Assembly: GCA_032719365.1 (NCBI GenBank)
Contig: CM064871.1
Coordinates: forward strand, 35,995,566-36,059,565
Reading direction: 5' to 3'
Length of the DNA: 64,000 nt
Source of the DNA: Prinsepia uniflora
Taxonomy: Eukaryota > Streptophyta > Magnoliopsida > Rosales > Rosaceae
Position 1 is the first letter of the stretch. Each line of letters opens with the position of its first letter. Below the pieces are notes generated by a model that was not told the DNA's origin, ran no database searches, and worked only from the letters and a program-made list of their open reading frames with translations. Below, piece by piece: positions 45,371 through 57,239 of this stretch. The position numbers and the translations under genes are program-made.

Positions 45371-45385
45371 CTTAAGGGGGGAGAT
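45371..45385 (+). other. Polypurine tract of element A
   Basis: CTTAAGGGGGGAGAT immediately precedes the 3' LTR. It is the primer for plus-strand DNA synthesis. Confidence 0.85.
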
Positions 45386-46653
45386 TGTAACGCCCCAAAA
45401 ATTCGGAGAATGTAATTTTGCAAAATAATGAATGAAATGACGTTTTTACCCCTATGAATAGTATGGTCAATTTGTTGACTTTTTGATTGGTAGGTCAAAC
45501 GGACGTTGACTGATGATCGTGACGTAGTTCGGGATGTCACGAGTCCATAGACAGGTGGCAAGTCCAATTTCGAGGAGGTTATTATGTTTTACGTATTTCG
45601 AGATTACGTTTTCTCCTGGGCATGTATGAGGGTTTGATGAAGTGATTATTATGAATTATGCATGTCACGTTTTAATGATGATTTGAGTATGTTTGTAAAG
45701 TGAGTTTGGGATTTGTATGTGAAATCTGGACATAAGTCCTTTTATGACGAAATGTGATTTTGGAATGGTTTTGGAAAATGGATCCCGATGGATCCTGGTT
45801 TGTTATAATTTTTCCACATGATTTTCGGTTTAAAGACCCGGTATGATTGTTGGATTTGGTTTTGGGTTTAAAGACCCGGTTAATTGATGACGAGGGCGGG
45901 CCCGAATTAGGTTTGAAGACCCGGATTAAGTTTAAAGACTCGTGAGTTTAAAGACTTAGTTATTGTGATACCCGCGAGGCCTATTAATTATGTTTTGAGT
46001 TTAAAGACTCGTTGATATCCCGAGAAGACCTGATATTGAGTTTAAAGACTCGGATGAATCCAACGGCTTGATTGTGATTGCTGATTCAGTTTTACTTGAT
46101 TTTGGTATGATTGATGTTTCGATATGACGATTTCTGGATTTTGGTAATATTATATTATTTTACATGAGTTTATGGCTGTTTACTGTAACGTTTTTCATAT
46201 GATTTCGGAAAAGAGATTTCGAATGTGTAGTCTACAGTTTCCGAATATCTAGTTATGCATGCGTCTTATAAAACTGGAGGGTGAACTCCAATTTCATTAA
46301 ACTGTTTTCTGGAAACTTTTGTTTTCGTCCACTCACACTTTGCTGTTTTAAATACCCTCGAGGTCGTGGTACAAATCCGGGGGCTAGGGCCGAGGCAGAG
46401 GCAGAGGCATAAAGTTTCCCGCGGTGGTATAGTTTAGTCCACAGAGTAGGATTTGATCTTTATCTTGTTTTGTAAATTTTGCTCTGTGAAACTATGGACT
46501 CGAGGTCTAGTGGGCTGTACTGTTTAATCTCCCTGGTCTGACAATGGGTGTGATGTAATTTTATTTGGTTTTTATGGTCTTTTGTGTTCGATTTTCAGAC
46601 GGAAGTAGGATGCTTCCCGATTATCGAGGCGGTAATCGGGGTGGGTCCTGTCA
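45386..46653 (+). mobile_element. 3' LTR of element A, internally deleted
   Basis: It is collinear with the 5' LTR over the first ~187 bp, then jumps at AATTTCGAGGAGG (about 45570) to the part equivalent to 32270. About 1.31 kb is lost, including the GC-rich block and the left inverted arm. It ends GGGTGGGTCCTGTCA before ACTGT. The junction shows short homology (TCGA/TTGA). The loss must postdate reverse transcription, since the two LTRs start identical. Confidence 0.9.
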
Positions 46654-47755
46654 ACTGTGCTAAACTGGCTTGACCGGTTTAGTGGTTTTTCCTCCCCTAA
46701 TTCAGTTCGATTCAACCCCAAATTAATCCTATAATTTTTCTTACATCCCTATGAATCTAATCATGTGATTAAAACAATCCAAAACTCACAAAAACCTATT
46801 AAACCGATTTCCCCTTTTTCGGCTCAAACCTCCATTTCCGTTCCCAGGCTTTGCAGCCAGTAAACCATCCCCAAAATCATCTTATTAGGTTCCTAATAAC
46901 CCCCTAAGATCATTCTAATCACCTAGAATCAACCTTAACGTGCGAAATCAAAATAATGAATGAAAATGGTGAAACCGAGTACCTCTCGGGTTTCTCCTCC
47001 TCTCGCCGCCGTGGACGGTGGATCTGGCCCGCCACTACTTCCTCCTGTCCTCCCTTCCATCTCTGGTCTCAGTCATGATCATAGGGTAGGGGTTGAATGG
47101 GTTTGGGTTGCACAGAGATGGAGAAAAATGGTGAGATCGGGTAGGTTGTTTGTGTTTGAAATGAAGAAATGAAAAAGGTGGTCGATGCATGAATAAATTT
47201 AGGTGGCCTGTGGATGGGTGACACTTGTCACTCATCCATAGGGCAGGAAATAAATATCTGGGCCCCACTAGAGTCCAAAAGTTAGGTTATTTCGTAATTC
47301 GTGCAATAGTGCACTTAAACTTCCGTGAACCGTAACTTCGCCGTCGAACTTCTGAATTCGACGTGCCGTCTGTCTATGGATTCGTATTGTCCTGATCTAC
47401 GTAATGATCCTCAGCCCTCGGCCATTGGACATCCCGGTCAAAAAGTCAATATTTGCCTCATTTTAACCATAATTACCAAAATGCCCTTAAACGTCCAAAC
47501 GTCATAACTTCCTCCTCGAATGTCGGAATTGAACGTACTACCTGTCTATTAACTCGTGATGTCACGAACTACGTCACGGTCATCGGTCAAAGTCCATTTG
47601 ACCGCCAGAATGAAAAGTCAACGTTTTGCCCACGCCTAGGGGAAAAACGGTCATTTCGCATCGTTTGTCCGATTTCGCCTAACTAATCACCGATTAACCT
47701 CACTAAACGTGATTAGTCACTAATCTAATATTGGAATTTGGGACGGGTCGTTACA

Positions 47756-49169
47756 GCTCACGCATCTGTGTCTCAGGTTCCCATGTGGCTTCCTCCACAT
47801 TCTGATTTGTCTTGAGAACCTTTACTTGGAGGATAGTCTTCCGACGAAGTACCTTATCTTTTCGATCCAAAATCTATTCGGGCTGTTCTTCAAAGCTTAA
47901 GTCTTCTTTGAGTTCAATGGGTCGTTCTTCTAGTACATAAGAGGCATCATACACATACTTACGTAGCATCGACACGTGAAATACATCATGGACCTTAGAA
48001 CGTTCTGGAGGTAGTGCTAATCTGTATGCAACCTGGCCGATCCTTTCAACAATCTCGTATGGCCCAATGAAACGGGGGCTCAGTTTCCCTCGCCTGCAAA
48101 ATCGCACTATACTTTTCCAAGGAGATAGCTTCAGAAATACCCAATCTCCGACCGCAAACTCAAGATCTCTAATCTGACGGTCCACATAGCTCTTTTGTCT
48201 ATGTTGGGCTACCTTGAGTCTATCTTTGATGAGTTTGAATTTCCCTGTTGTCAATTCCACCAATTCAGATTTAGTCAATTTCCTTTCGCCCACGTCAGTC
48301 CAACACAAAAGGGTTCTGCACTGCCGTCCATACAAGGCTTCGTAAGATGCCATCCCAGTACTCGCTTGGTAACTATTGTTATAAGCGAATTCCATCAATG
48401 GTAAGTGTGACTCCCAAGTGCCTTGGAATTGCAAAACACAGGCTCTCACCATATCTTCCAAGGTCTGAATGGTTCGCTCCTACTGTCCATCTGTCTGAGG
48501 GTGGAATGATGTACTAATGTGTAATCTTGTTCCAAAAGTTTCCTTCAAATTCTGCTAGAATCTGGATGTAAATCGCAGATCTCGATCCGATATGATAGAG
48601 GCAAGAGTGCCATGTAATCTTATAATCTCATTTATAAACAATCTGGCATACTGTTTCATCTGGAAATCTTCCCTTACGGGTAGGAAATGCGCTGACTTGG
48701 TGAGTCTGTCCACAACCACCCAAACTCCATCGTGGCCTCTGGGCATCGTAGGAAGTCCAAACACGAAATCCATCGTTATGTGGTCCCATTTCCATTCTGG
48801 AATAGGAAGTGGTTGTAACGCTCCATAGGGTCTTTGCCTCTCAGCCTTTACTTGCTGGAAAATCAAACACTTACTGACATACTCAGCGATCCTCCGTTTC
48901 ATACCCGGCCACCAACAGTGTTCTCGAAGCATGCGGTACATTTTTGTTCCACCTGGATGCATAGCGTACGTTGAACTATGTGCTTCATCCAAAATCTCTT
49001 TCTTTAATGTGACGTCTCCAGGCACATACAACCGTCCTTCCTTTAGTAAGGCTCCGTCATCTCTGACTGTATAATCCTATCGTTCTCCTACTTCCACTTC
49101 AATCCGAAGAACGCATGAGACAGGATCTTGAAATTGAGCATCGATGATCTGGTCAATTAGGATTGGCCG
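47756..49169 (-). pseudogene. Integrase and chromodomain of element C
   Basis: On the minus strand, from 49169 leftward: a linker (IDAQFQDPVSC), a TAG at 49077, the HHCC domain (EAHSSTYAMHPGG, then KCLIFQQ with Phe for the second Cys as in A), TMDFVFGLP, SDRDLRF, a TGG to TAG stop near 48555, QTDGQ followed by a stop, FIGPYEIVERIGQVAYRL and the start of the chromodomain (ILDRKDKVLR, EATWEPE). The last codons lie at 28863-28890 beyond LTR G. The other end is cut by element B at 49169/49170. Confidence 0.9.
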
Positions 49170-51654
49170 TGTAACAACTCGTACCTTCGGGATGGGTACA
49201 AATGTAATTTTGTAAAATATTTGTATAAAAAGGACGATTTTGCCCTTATGAATAGTGTGTCAAAAGTTGACTTTTTGATTTGTAGGCTGAATGAGCTTTG
49301 ACCATTGACCGTGACGTAGTTTAGGACGTCACGAGTCCGTAGACTGATGGCATGTACGATTTGGACAATCGGAGGAAAAGTTATGTTGTTCGGAAGGTTA
49401 AGGGCGTTATCGTAATTTTGGTTAAATAGGGGGAAACTGTTGACTTTTTGCTGGACTATTAGTTTTCACGTAGACCGGGGACACGTGGGAGACTTCCTAG
49501 AGGGTTCTAGCTAGTTTGGCTGTGCACGGCTACAAATTGCACAATTCTTAATTGTGCAATTATTCTTGGAGCAGAAAACAGAGAGTGGAAACCATGAGGA
49601 CTTTTGATCGATTCTCAGAGTGTGAAGGCTTGGAGCTTGAGTGAATGATCGAAGAGGGTTTGGTGGGTGTGAAAGAGTAGTACATGGAGGTTTTGGATGG
49701 GTGTTGTGTGTGTGTGAAAAAACAGAACCAGGAGACATAGCAGGGGCACCGTGCACAGTTGTGCACCCCAGCTGAGCAAACCATCAAATTGGACAGGTGG
49801 AGGTGTTCAGTGACCTGAGGAGAGTCATGTGGACTCAGTGGAGCACCGCGGAGACCAGAGCAAGGGTAAGTGTTTTATGTCCCCTGTTTTTCCAGAATTC
49901 TTTAAATTAGAAGTTGTGAAGTTTGGGTGATTGTCGAGATGTCCTAAGGTTTCTAATAGTTCTATGAAGGTTATAAGGACCTTAGGGTGTAACCTGGAGC
50001 TTCGTGGTGGCCGTAGACAGAAACTATGATTTTCTGAGTTTTCTTCGAGTTTTGGACGATGAGATTAGGGCCTTTACTTCATGAATTTATTAGTGGAATC
50101 GATCATACAAACCAGGACAAACCTAATGGAATTGAAAGGACTGGATTTGAGTAGGAAATGAGGGAGAACCGGTCACGCCGGTTCAATACAGTTGAACCGG
50201 CTGACCAGAGGTTGAAGACGAACCTATAGCAGGCGCGGAAAGCCCACGCGCAGCCCCTTTAGGCGGCGCGTGAGGGCGCGTGGGAAGGAATCTGGGGAAC
50301 CATCCAACATGGTTTTAAGTCTAATCGATGTAATGAATCTTTTGGGACAAGTTGCGTGTTAATTGGACACTGGATCGGGTTAGTTCGAGGATTCGAACGG
50401 TTTAGGGTTTTTGTGTAATTCGTGTTTAAAATCCCGAGAAATTGGGAAAATTAGGATACGCGTATGTGAAGTGATTGTGACCCGATTTTGTGACTTTTGA
50501 CAGGACGGGACACTCCTGAGACGGTCGAGGAGCGCACGGAGCGCGATTGACGCGTTCGGACTTGTGAGTGGACTCCTTCTCTTTTAATGAGCATGCCTAA
50601 CTGTTTTTATCTACATGTTTTATGTTTCTACGCATGTTTTCATGATCATTGCTTATATCATAATTGTTTGACCTGTTTGCACATTTTTCAAGACATTTAA
50701 GGGTTTTAGCACGTTTTCCGAGAAATGTTATATATATGATTTCCATGCCATGCTTTTGTTACTTATTTTAATATGATGATAGTGGATTTTGAAACATGAT
50801 TTGAAAAACAAGGTTTTCAGTTTTAGAATCTGATTTCGGAAACACCAAATTTGGTTTTAATGTTGAAAAGTGGATTTCCGGATTTGAGTTCGGAATGACG
50901 GTTCTGAACGCCGGAATGGCGTCAGACCAGTGGTTTCAGATTCGGGTTTGGATATAGACTTAGAAATGGTTTTCAAATGGTTTAGATTGGATTTGCTGGA
51001 TCTGGATATTGGGTTAAAAGACCCGGATTATATATGACGGGGGCGGGCCCGAATTGAGTTTAAAGACTCGGATATTACGATATTACCCCCGTAGGCCTGT
51101 TGAGTTTAAAGACTCTGGAGTTTAAAGACTCGGATTACATTGAGGCCTGGTTTGAGTTTAAAGACTTGGATAGACCCAGCAGGTTTGATCGGACATTACT
51201 ATTGGTACATCTTGTTTTGTGATACGCTTTGGAATGATTAATTACTGTTTTATATCACTATTTTCTAGTACTTAGTTAGGCATGCATGTTTTCTTTAAAA
51301 CGAAGGGAAAATCCTGTTTTTGTTTCATAAATTGTTTTCATACGTTTTTTTTTTCTTTCAGTCCACTCACGTTTTTCTGGTTTTAAATTACCCTCCAGGT
51401 CGGGGTGATCGTTGAGGCAGGGACAGAGGCATAGAGCTTTACGGCGTTTTCCGTTGCATGAATAGCCTAGTAGGAATTTTTTGCCGGTTTTGTATAACAT
51501 TGTGTTCTGTGTTACTGTTGTATTACATTTTCTCCATGGTTTGATAGTTATACTTATGGTTCTTGAGGTCATTTTGGTACTTTTAAGTGTGATTGTCAGA
51601 CGGGAGTAGTGTTCGTCCCGGTTATCGAAGTGATAATCGGGGTGGGTCTTGTCA
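49170..51654 (+). mobile_element. 5' LTR of element B
   Basis: It runs TGTAACAACTCG...GGGTGGGTCTTGTCA, 2,485 bp. Arms: GTGAGTGGAC (50564-50573) and GCATGCCTAACT (50591-50602), against AGTTAGGCATGC (51274-51285) and GTCCACTCAC (51361-51370). The GC-rich hairpin pairs CACGCGC (50245-50251) with GCGCGTG (50266-50272). The terminal hairpin pairs CCGGTTATC (51618-51626) with GATAATCGG (51632-51640). A 211-bp segment present in the 3' LTR is missing at GACA (49480-49483). Confidence 0.92.
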
Positions 51655-51656
51655 AT

Positions 51657-51668
51657 TGGTATCAGAGC
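51657..51668 (+). other. Primer-binding site of element B
   Basis: TGGTATCAGAGC, complementary to the 3' end of plant initiator-methionine tRNA, lies two bases after the LTR. Confidence 0.9.
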
Positions 51669-51750
51669 ATAGGTTTGTCGGTTGTGTCTGTACGAGGTCG
51701 TATTTAGGTCGTTTTACTAACTATATGCCTCTTTCAGCGGACGATTGACC

Positions 51751-52836
51751 ATGCCTTCGAGACGTGAACCCCATCCACGACCTGAAGACCCGGCGAGAGA
51801 AGCAGAGAGTGCTTTTATAGAGCGAGCCCAGCGTCTAGGGGCTACGACGTTCAGTGGTGGGTCAGACCCAGAGGAAGCCCATCGGTGGATCACCCGACTT
51901 GAGCGGATTTTTGGAGTGATGCGATGCCCTCCAGAGGATCGCGTCTTGTTGGCTACTTTTCTGTTAGACGGTGCAGCGTATGAGTGGTGGTATACGCTGG
52001 AGTTGTCAGGCTGGGATGCTCATACCGTGACTTGGGAGACTTTCCGGGAGCGGTTCTTGGATTAGTACTATCCCTGCTCTTTCCGAGATGCCAAGGAGGC
52101 GGAGTTTCTTCAGCTGAAACAGAGGAGCATGACAGTAGCTGAGTATGAGCAGAGGTTCCTGATGTTGTCCCGTTTCGCTCTAGCATTTTTGGCTACCGAG
52201 GCTGAGAAGTGTCGTCGGTTTGAGTTGGGTCTACGAGGAGAGATTCGAGCCATTGTGACAGCTGGCTCATTTGCTACCTTCAGGGAGCTATCAGACGTTG
52301 TAGTGAGAGTAGAATCTAGTTTGCCTGCACGGCCACAGTACTCGGGCAGTGTGCGACATCATGAGCATTTTTTTCCTGGAGCGACGAGTCAGAGGAACCC
52401 GAAACGGGCCAACTATGGTGGTACTTCATCGGCCGGTGGTGCCCGGTTTGGCAGGCCAGGTAGTTTTCAGGGGTTTGGATTTCGAGGATCTAGAGCACAG
52501 TCGACGACGCAGGCGAGTGCGACTTCTGTTGCTTCTACTGGGAGATATACTGGTGGACCCGGTAGAAATGTCTGTTACTATTGTGGAGAGCGAGGCCACT
52601 TTCGGCGTGAGTGCCCGTTGTTACCCCAAGAGGATGGAGCAGGCAGAGGTGCGGCAGAGCCCGGGAGGAGCACTGCGTTAGTGTCAGGGGCGGCAGGCCC
52701 TAGAGGTGACGGTGGTGCCACGAGTAGTTCGAGAGGACGCGGTCGGTCATCAGGACCTCAGGCGCGAGTTTTCTATGACCCAACAGGAGGCCAGATCAGC
52801 ACCCGGAGTGGTGATAGGTACACTTACCATACTTGA
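51751..52836 (+). pseudogene. gag: gag pseudogene of element B
   Basis: Gag is the structural and RNA-packaging protein. The start MPSRREP at 51751 follows a short leader. The gag domain carries RWITRLERIFGV and EWWYTLELSGW. A single TAG at 52063 replaces a Gln that A keeps (CAG). The frame then continues through CRRFELGLRGEI to the zinc knuckle CYYCGERGHFRREC (about 52570-52611). The remaining stretch is Gly/Arg/Ser rich. A frameshift near 52770 separates it from the protease frame. Apart from the one stop this gag is well preserved. Confidence 0.9.
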
Positions 52837-53102
52837 CCATGCTGTCTTTGCTTTGATAGATCCCGGGGCTACTCACTCGTTTATAGCCCGGAGTTGTAGT
52901 TTGGTTACGGAGAGAGAGGTGTCTACTTTGGATTGTGCCTTGGGGGTGAGTACGCCTATTGGGGAGGTGTTGGTGGTGACTCAGGTTTTGAGAGAGTGTA
53001 CGGTGTTGGTAGGCGAGGTTGAGTTAGTGGCAGATTTGTTACTGTTGGATCTAAAGGACTTCAATGTTATTTTGGGTATGGATTGGTTAACGAGACATCA
53101 TG

Positions 53103-56100
53103 TGTCAGGACCCACCCCGGTTTCACCCCGAAACCCGAGGTAAATCCTGCTCCCGTCTGACTCCCCGACACAACACTCAAGTACAACTCACTCAAAATCA
53201 CCCAAAACTCAGTCAGACGCAGGAGAAACTATATAAACCCACCCCGGTTTCACCCCGAAACCCGAGGTAAATCCTGCTCCCGTCTGACTCCTCGACACAA
53301 CACTCAAGTACAACTCACTCAAAATCACCAAAAACTCAGTCAGACGCAGAAGAAACTATATAAAATATCCCGAAGTTATCATTTACAGAGCATAGTACGA
53401 AACACAAGGAAATAAAAACCGATAATAATTACACGCACGTGGAAAGACTTTAAACCACTCCGGGATCCCTCACATGACCTCTATGCCTCGGACACTGCCT
53501 CGACGTCAAGACCCCGCGCTCGCTCCACAACCTGGAGGGCAAGTTAAAAACAAAAGGTGTGAGTGGACCACAATAAAAGAAAAGTTCTAAAACCATTTAT
53601 CAGAAAACCAAGTTTCACCTTCCGTTTTGAAAACCACATGCATAACCCAGTTATCAGAACAGTTATAAACCAAATTACCATAAACCACATCATAAGAAAC
53701 AGAAACACTATAAAACAGTTAGAAAAACCACAACCTGTGAATCATAAAACCGTGTCATAATAATATCTGAGTCTTTAAACTCCTGAGTCTTTAAACTCAA
53801 TCCGGGCCCGTCCCCCTTCAATCAATATCCGGGTCTTTAAACCCAATAACCAGATCCAGCAAATCCAATCAAAACCAGTTGAAAACCATTTCCGTATTCA
53901 CATCCAAACCCGAATCCGAAATCACCGATCCGATGCCCTTCCAGCATCCCGAACCGTCATTCCGAACCCAAATTCGGAATCCACTTTTCCACTTGGAAAC
54001 TAAACCTTTTTCCGAAATCCGTTTATAAAACCGAAAACCTTTAATCATCGAAATCATGTTCCAAAATCCCTTTATAATCATTGAAAACCACTTATCATTT
54101 GAAATCCCAAAACCATAGCATCAATTTCAGAAACCAACCATTCCTCGTAAAACGTGCTAAAAACCGATTTCCTCGAAAAACGTGTAATAATGTAAAACCA
54201 ACCAAAACATATTCGATAAACATAGAATTATGATTAAAACCACAAAACAATTATAGAAAACAGTTATGCATGCTCGAGTTTAAGGAAAGGGTCCACTCAC
54301 AGTACCGAGCCCTCAATCGCGTCCCGAACGTCCAGCACGTTCCTCAGCTTCCTCGGGAAGTCCCGATCCTGTTAACAACCACCAAATTACGTCACTAACA
54401 AGTCAACGAAGGTTCACCTAAATTCCCTCAAAATTCCCCGAATCGAAAGCGTAATAACCCAGGACCCTAAACCTTCACCCCCGTGGAACTAAACTCAAAC
54501 GACGTCCGCACAACCCGTAACCACTTCCATTGAACTCAACACAACTCCTGGACCAAAAACCATGTTGACCGTTTTCCCCATCGCCGCCGCACGCGTCCCC
54601 ACGCGCCGCCGGTGGCTGCGCGTGGCCCTCACGCGGCTGCTACAGTGCACCTTCATCCTCGAGCAGACCCGGTTCAGCACAGCAGCCTGCAACTCGGACC
54701 GGCGAGACCTGTTCTCCGCCGTCCGGCCTCCATACTCCTCCCTTCCTTCACCAGTCTAATCGTCCAGGCCTACCCTATCGATTACCCAACACCTCTAACC
54801 TCGACACTGTCCCTAACCCGTCGACTGAGGCTCGAACCAGACGGTCCAAAAGCCCCTGTTTTCCTTCCCGGCCACCCAACTCACCTCCCTTCACGGTGGC
54901 TACACCAGACTCTTCCCTAGACCACTCTAAGCCTAACCCGACTCACCTTGACCGTCGACTCTCTTCCAAACGTCACGACTCGCCGTTTAAAACTTACGGC
55001 CAAAACAGAGCACCAGAATACCCCTGTCGTGCCATCGTCCGCCGTGTACCTCCCCGTCACGGCAGCACAACCAGGGGACTCCCAGACCTCACCTGAGTCC
55101 CCTAAAACTCCCTATGAACTTCGATTCGTCCTCTAGACTCACGACTCTCGATTTGAAACTCAACGGAAAAACAGGGCAATTGTATAGGGATGAGGGATTA
55201 CCTGCAACCGTCCGCAACCGTGCTCGCCGCCGTGTTCCCTGGAGTCTACAACGCCGTCTCAGCCTCCTCTCGAGGTCAAACACACCCGCACACGGCCACA
55301 GCACCACCACAAGCCCTCAACCTTCTTTGTTTCCTCTGATTTCCCCGCAGCCCACAACTCACACACACCACGACTCCTCACTTCCCCAACCTTCTCAACA
55401 GCTCTCTCTCACTCTCTAATCTCCCTCACACACTCACAAACTCACCAGCACCCTCGATCAGCCCTCAAGCCTCTCAATTCTCTCCCTCTGTTTCTCTCTG
55501 TGTCGAAGAACACGAACACACAGCACAGGTGCACCCCAATTATTTGGGCTGTGCATATACAGGATTCCACCAGAACCCTCTAGCCCCCCAACACGTGTCA
55601 CCATCCAATCCACACACTCCCACATGGCCCAATCTCAGCCATCCATTTTCCTTCTCTATTGCACAAATCCCAATGTGCAGAAAGACCAAATTGCCCCTCC
55701 TTTTATCCAAATTTTACAGTTTTGCCACTAACGTTCTAGACCCGTAACTCCCACCTCGTAAGTCCGATGAATGCGTGCCGCCTGTTATCAAACTCATAAT
55801 GACGAGAGCTATCTAACCATCCTAGGTCAACATACCAAAATCCGATTACACAAAAAGTCAACTATTCCCCCTAATTTACCCAAATGACGGTTATGCCCTC
55901 CACCTTCCGAACATCACAACTTCCTCCTCGGATATCGGAATCGGGCGTGCCACCTGCCTATGGAGTCGTGACGTCCTAAACTACGTCCTGGTCACCGGTC
56001 AATACCCAATTGACCACCCAAACGAAAAGTCAACTTTTTACCCTAACTAGGGGCAAAATCGTCATTCTACGCTAATGACCTTATCGATACCGACTAACCA

Positions 56101-56167
56101 CCAATTAGCCTCGCTAAGCCCACCTTAATCACCCTACTAATCCCGGCTCTCGGGACGGGTTGTTACA
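53103..56167 (-). mobile_element. Solo LTR E (-)
   Basis: The plus strand runs from TGTCAGGACCCACCCCGG to GGGACGGGTTGTTACA, with a perfect TCATG duplication (53098-53102 and 56168-56172). At 3,065 bp with no interior it is a solo LTR of the same family as D. Arms: GTCCACTCAC (54291-54300) and AGTTATGCATGC (54262-54273), against CATGCATAAC (53637-53646) and GTGAGTGGAC (53559-53568). A GAGTCTTTAAACTC array lies at about 53765-53855. The sense 3' hairpin pairs GGTTTC (53119-53124) with GAAACC (53130-53135). Confidence 0.93.
53111..53364. repeat. 127-bp tandem duplication at the end of LTR E
   Basis: CCCACCCCGGTTTCACCCCG occurs at 53111 and 53238, and the following bases match with a few differences up to ACTATATAAA. 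It duplicates the sense 3' terminal region, including the hairpins. Confidence 0.9.
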
Positions 56168-56486
56168 TCATGCTTCTATCGAGTGTTTCGATAGGAGGGT
56201 GACCTTTCGGAGTCCAGGGTTACCGGAGACTCCGTTTCAGGGCGATCAGCGTGCACTCCCTACGGGTGTTATTTCAGCACTGGAAGCTAGCAAGTTGTTG
56301 ATGAAGGGGTGCCAGGGTTACATAGCTCATGTAGTGGATACACGTGCTACGTCAGTGAGGGAAGAGGATATACCAGTTGTGCGGGAGTTTCCCGACGTCT
56401 TTCCTGATGAGTTGCCAGGATTGCCCCCTCAACGAGATATCGAGTTTACGATTGATTTACTTCCAGGTACGCAACCTATCTCTTAG

Positions 56487-57239
56487 ACTCCTTATCGCAT
56501 GGCGCCAGCCGAATTGAGGGAACTAAAGGTACAGTTACAAGATTTGGTCGATATGGGATTTATTCGACCGAGTGTATCGCCTTGGGGAGGGCCAGTACTG
56601 TTTGTCAGGAAAAAGGACGGAGGTTTCAGATTGTGTATTGACTACAGGCAAATGAATAGGGTGACCATTAGGAACAAGTATCCCCTACCCCGGATTGATG
56701 ACTTGTTCGACCAGCTCAAGGGAGCCCAGTACTTTTCGAAGATTGATCTTCGTTCTGGATATCATCAGCTCCGAGTCAGAGAGGAGGACATACCTAAGAC
56801 AACCTTTCGGACTAGGTACGGCCACTATGAGTTTGTAGTGATGCCTTTTGGATTGACTAACGCCCCAACAACGTTTATGGATCTCATGATTGTGTTCATT
56901 GATGATATCTTGGTGTATTCAAAGAGTGCGAAGGCGCACGAGAAGCACTTAAGGGTAGTGCTTAACACCCTGAGAGAGCATCAGTTGTATGCCAAGTTGA
57001 GTAAGTGCCAGTTTTGGTTGACCAGTGTTGGTTTTCTGGGGCATGTGATTTCAGCTGAGGGCATTAGAGTGGATCCCCAGAAGGTTGATGCGGTAGCGAA
57101 TTGGGAACAGCCCAAGACGGTGACTGAGATCAAGAGTTTTTTGGGGTTAGCAGGCTATTACCGGCGATTCATTGAGGGTTTTTCCATTCTTGCTGCTCCG
57201 TGGACACGACTGACTCGGAAGGGAGTCCGATTTGACTAG
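56487..57239 (+). pseudogene. Reverse transcriptase of element B (12-codon deletion)
   Basis: The frame from 56499 carries RPSVSPWG, FVRKKDGGF, IDYRQMNR, FSKIDLRSGYHQL, RTRYGHYEF and MPFGLTNAP. Then FMDLM is followed directly by IVFIDDILVYSK. A and C have twelve more residues between these motifs, so 36 bp is missing at 56888/56889, right before the catalytic FIDD box (about 56895-56906). The deleted stretch forms part of the palm next to the active site, so the enzyme is probably dead although the frame is open. A TAG ends this frame at 57237-57239, near the start of RNase H. Confidence 0.92.

Larger units (their letters stand above)
30774..46653 (+). mobile_element. Element A: Ty3/gypsy chromovirus (+), complete but dead
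   Basis: A perfect ACTGT duplication (30769-30773 and 46654-46658) flanks two LTRs (30774-33350 and 45386-46653). Between them lie a primer site, gag with zinc knuckle, protease, reverse transcriptase, RNase H, integrase with GPY module and a chromodomain, in that order. This is the Tekay/Del layout. Solo LTR D interrupts the reverse transcriptase and a 5S-like element interrupts the chromodomain. Stops, frameshifts and a lost protease aspartate make it inactive. The LTRs differ at about ten of the first ~187 aligned bases, so it is not recent. It inserted into LTR G. Confidence 0.93.
28891..47755 (-). mobile_element. Solo LTR G (-), holding element A
   Basis: The plus strand runs from TGACTGGACCCATCCCAATC to GGGACGGGTCGTTACA. 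Without A (and one ACTGT) about 3.0 kb of LTR remains. The flanks GCTCT (28886-28890) and GCTCA (47756-47760) are a 5-bp duplication with one mismatch, and the reading frame of element C continues across, so G is an insertion in C and not its LTR. Landmarks are the terminal hairpin AATCCC (28907-28912)/GGGATT (28916-28921), GTGAGTGGAA (29016-29025), TGCATGCAT (29086-29094), a 50-bp array (29771-30010), TTATGCATGCA (30360-30370) and GTCCACTCAC (30389-30398). Confidence 0.88.
52740..56486 (+). pseudogene. Protease region of element B pol, split by solo LTR E
   Basis: ALIDPGATHSFI with the catalytic Asp codon at 52859-52861 marks the aspartic protease, and GMDWLTRHH follows at about 53080. The frame breaks at 53102 (LTR E with TCATG duplication) and resumes at 56173 with SIECFDRRVTF, then REFPDVFPDELPGLPP, and stops at a TAG at 56484-56486 where A has CAG. 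The active-site residues look intact, unlike in A. Confidence 0.88.

Noticed and set aside
28891..47755. LTR G read as the 3' LTR of element C
   Set aside because: It abuts coding sequence with no polypurine tract or stop. The missing codons, TAA and polypurine tract lie at 28829-28890, and the true 3' LTR is 26140-28828. GCTCT/GCTCA flanks also mark G as an insertion.
53103..56167. LTR E as part of a larger reversed element in B
   Set aside because: Both ends have LTR termini and TCATG on each side, and the pol frame of B continues directly, so only a solo LTR is present.
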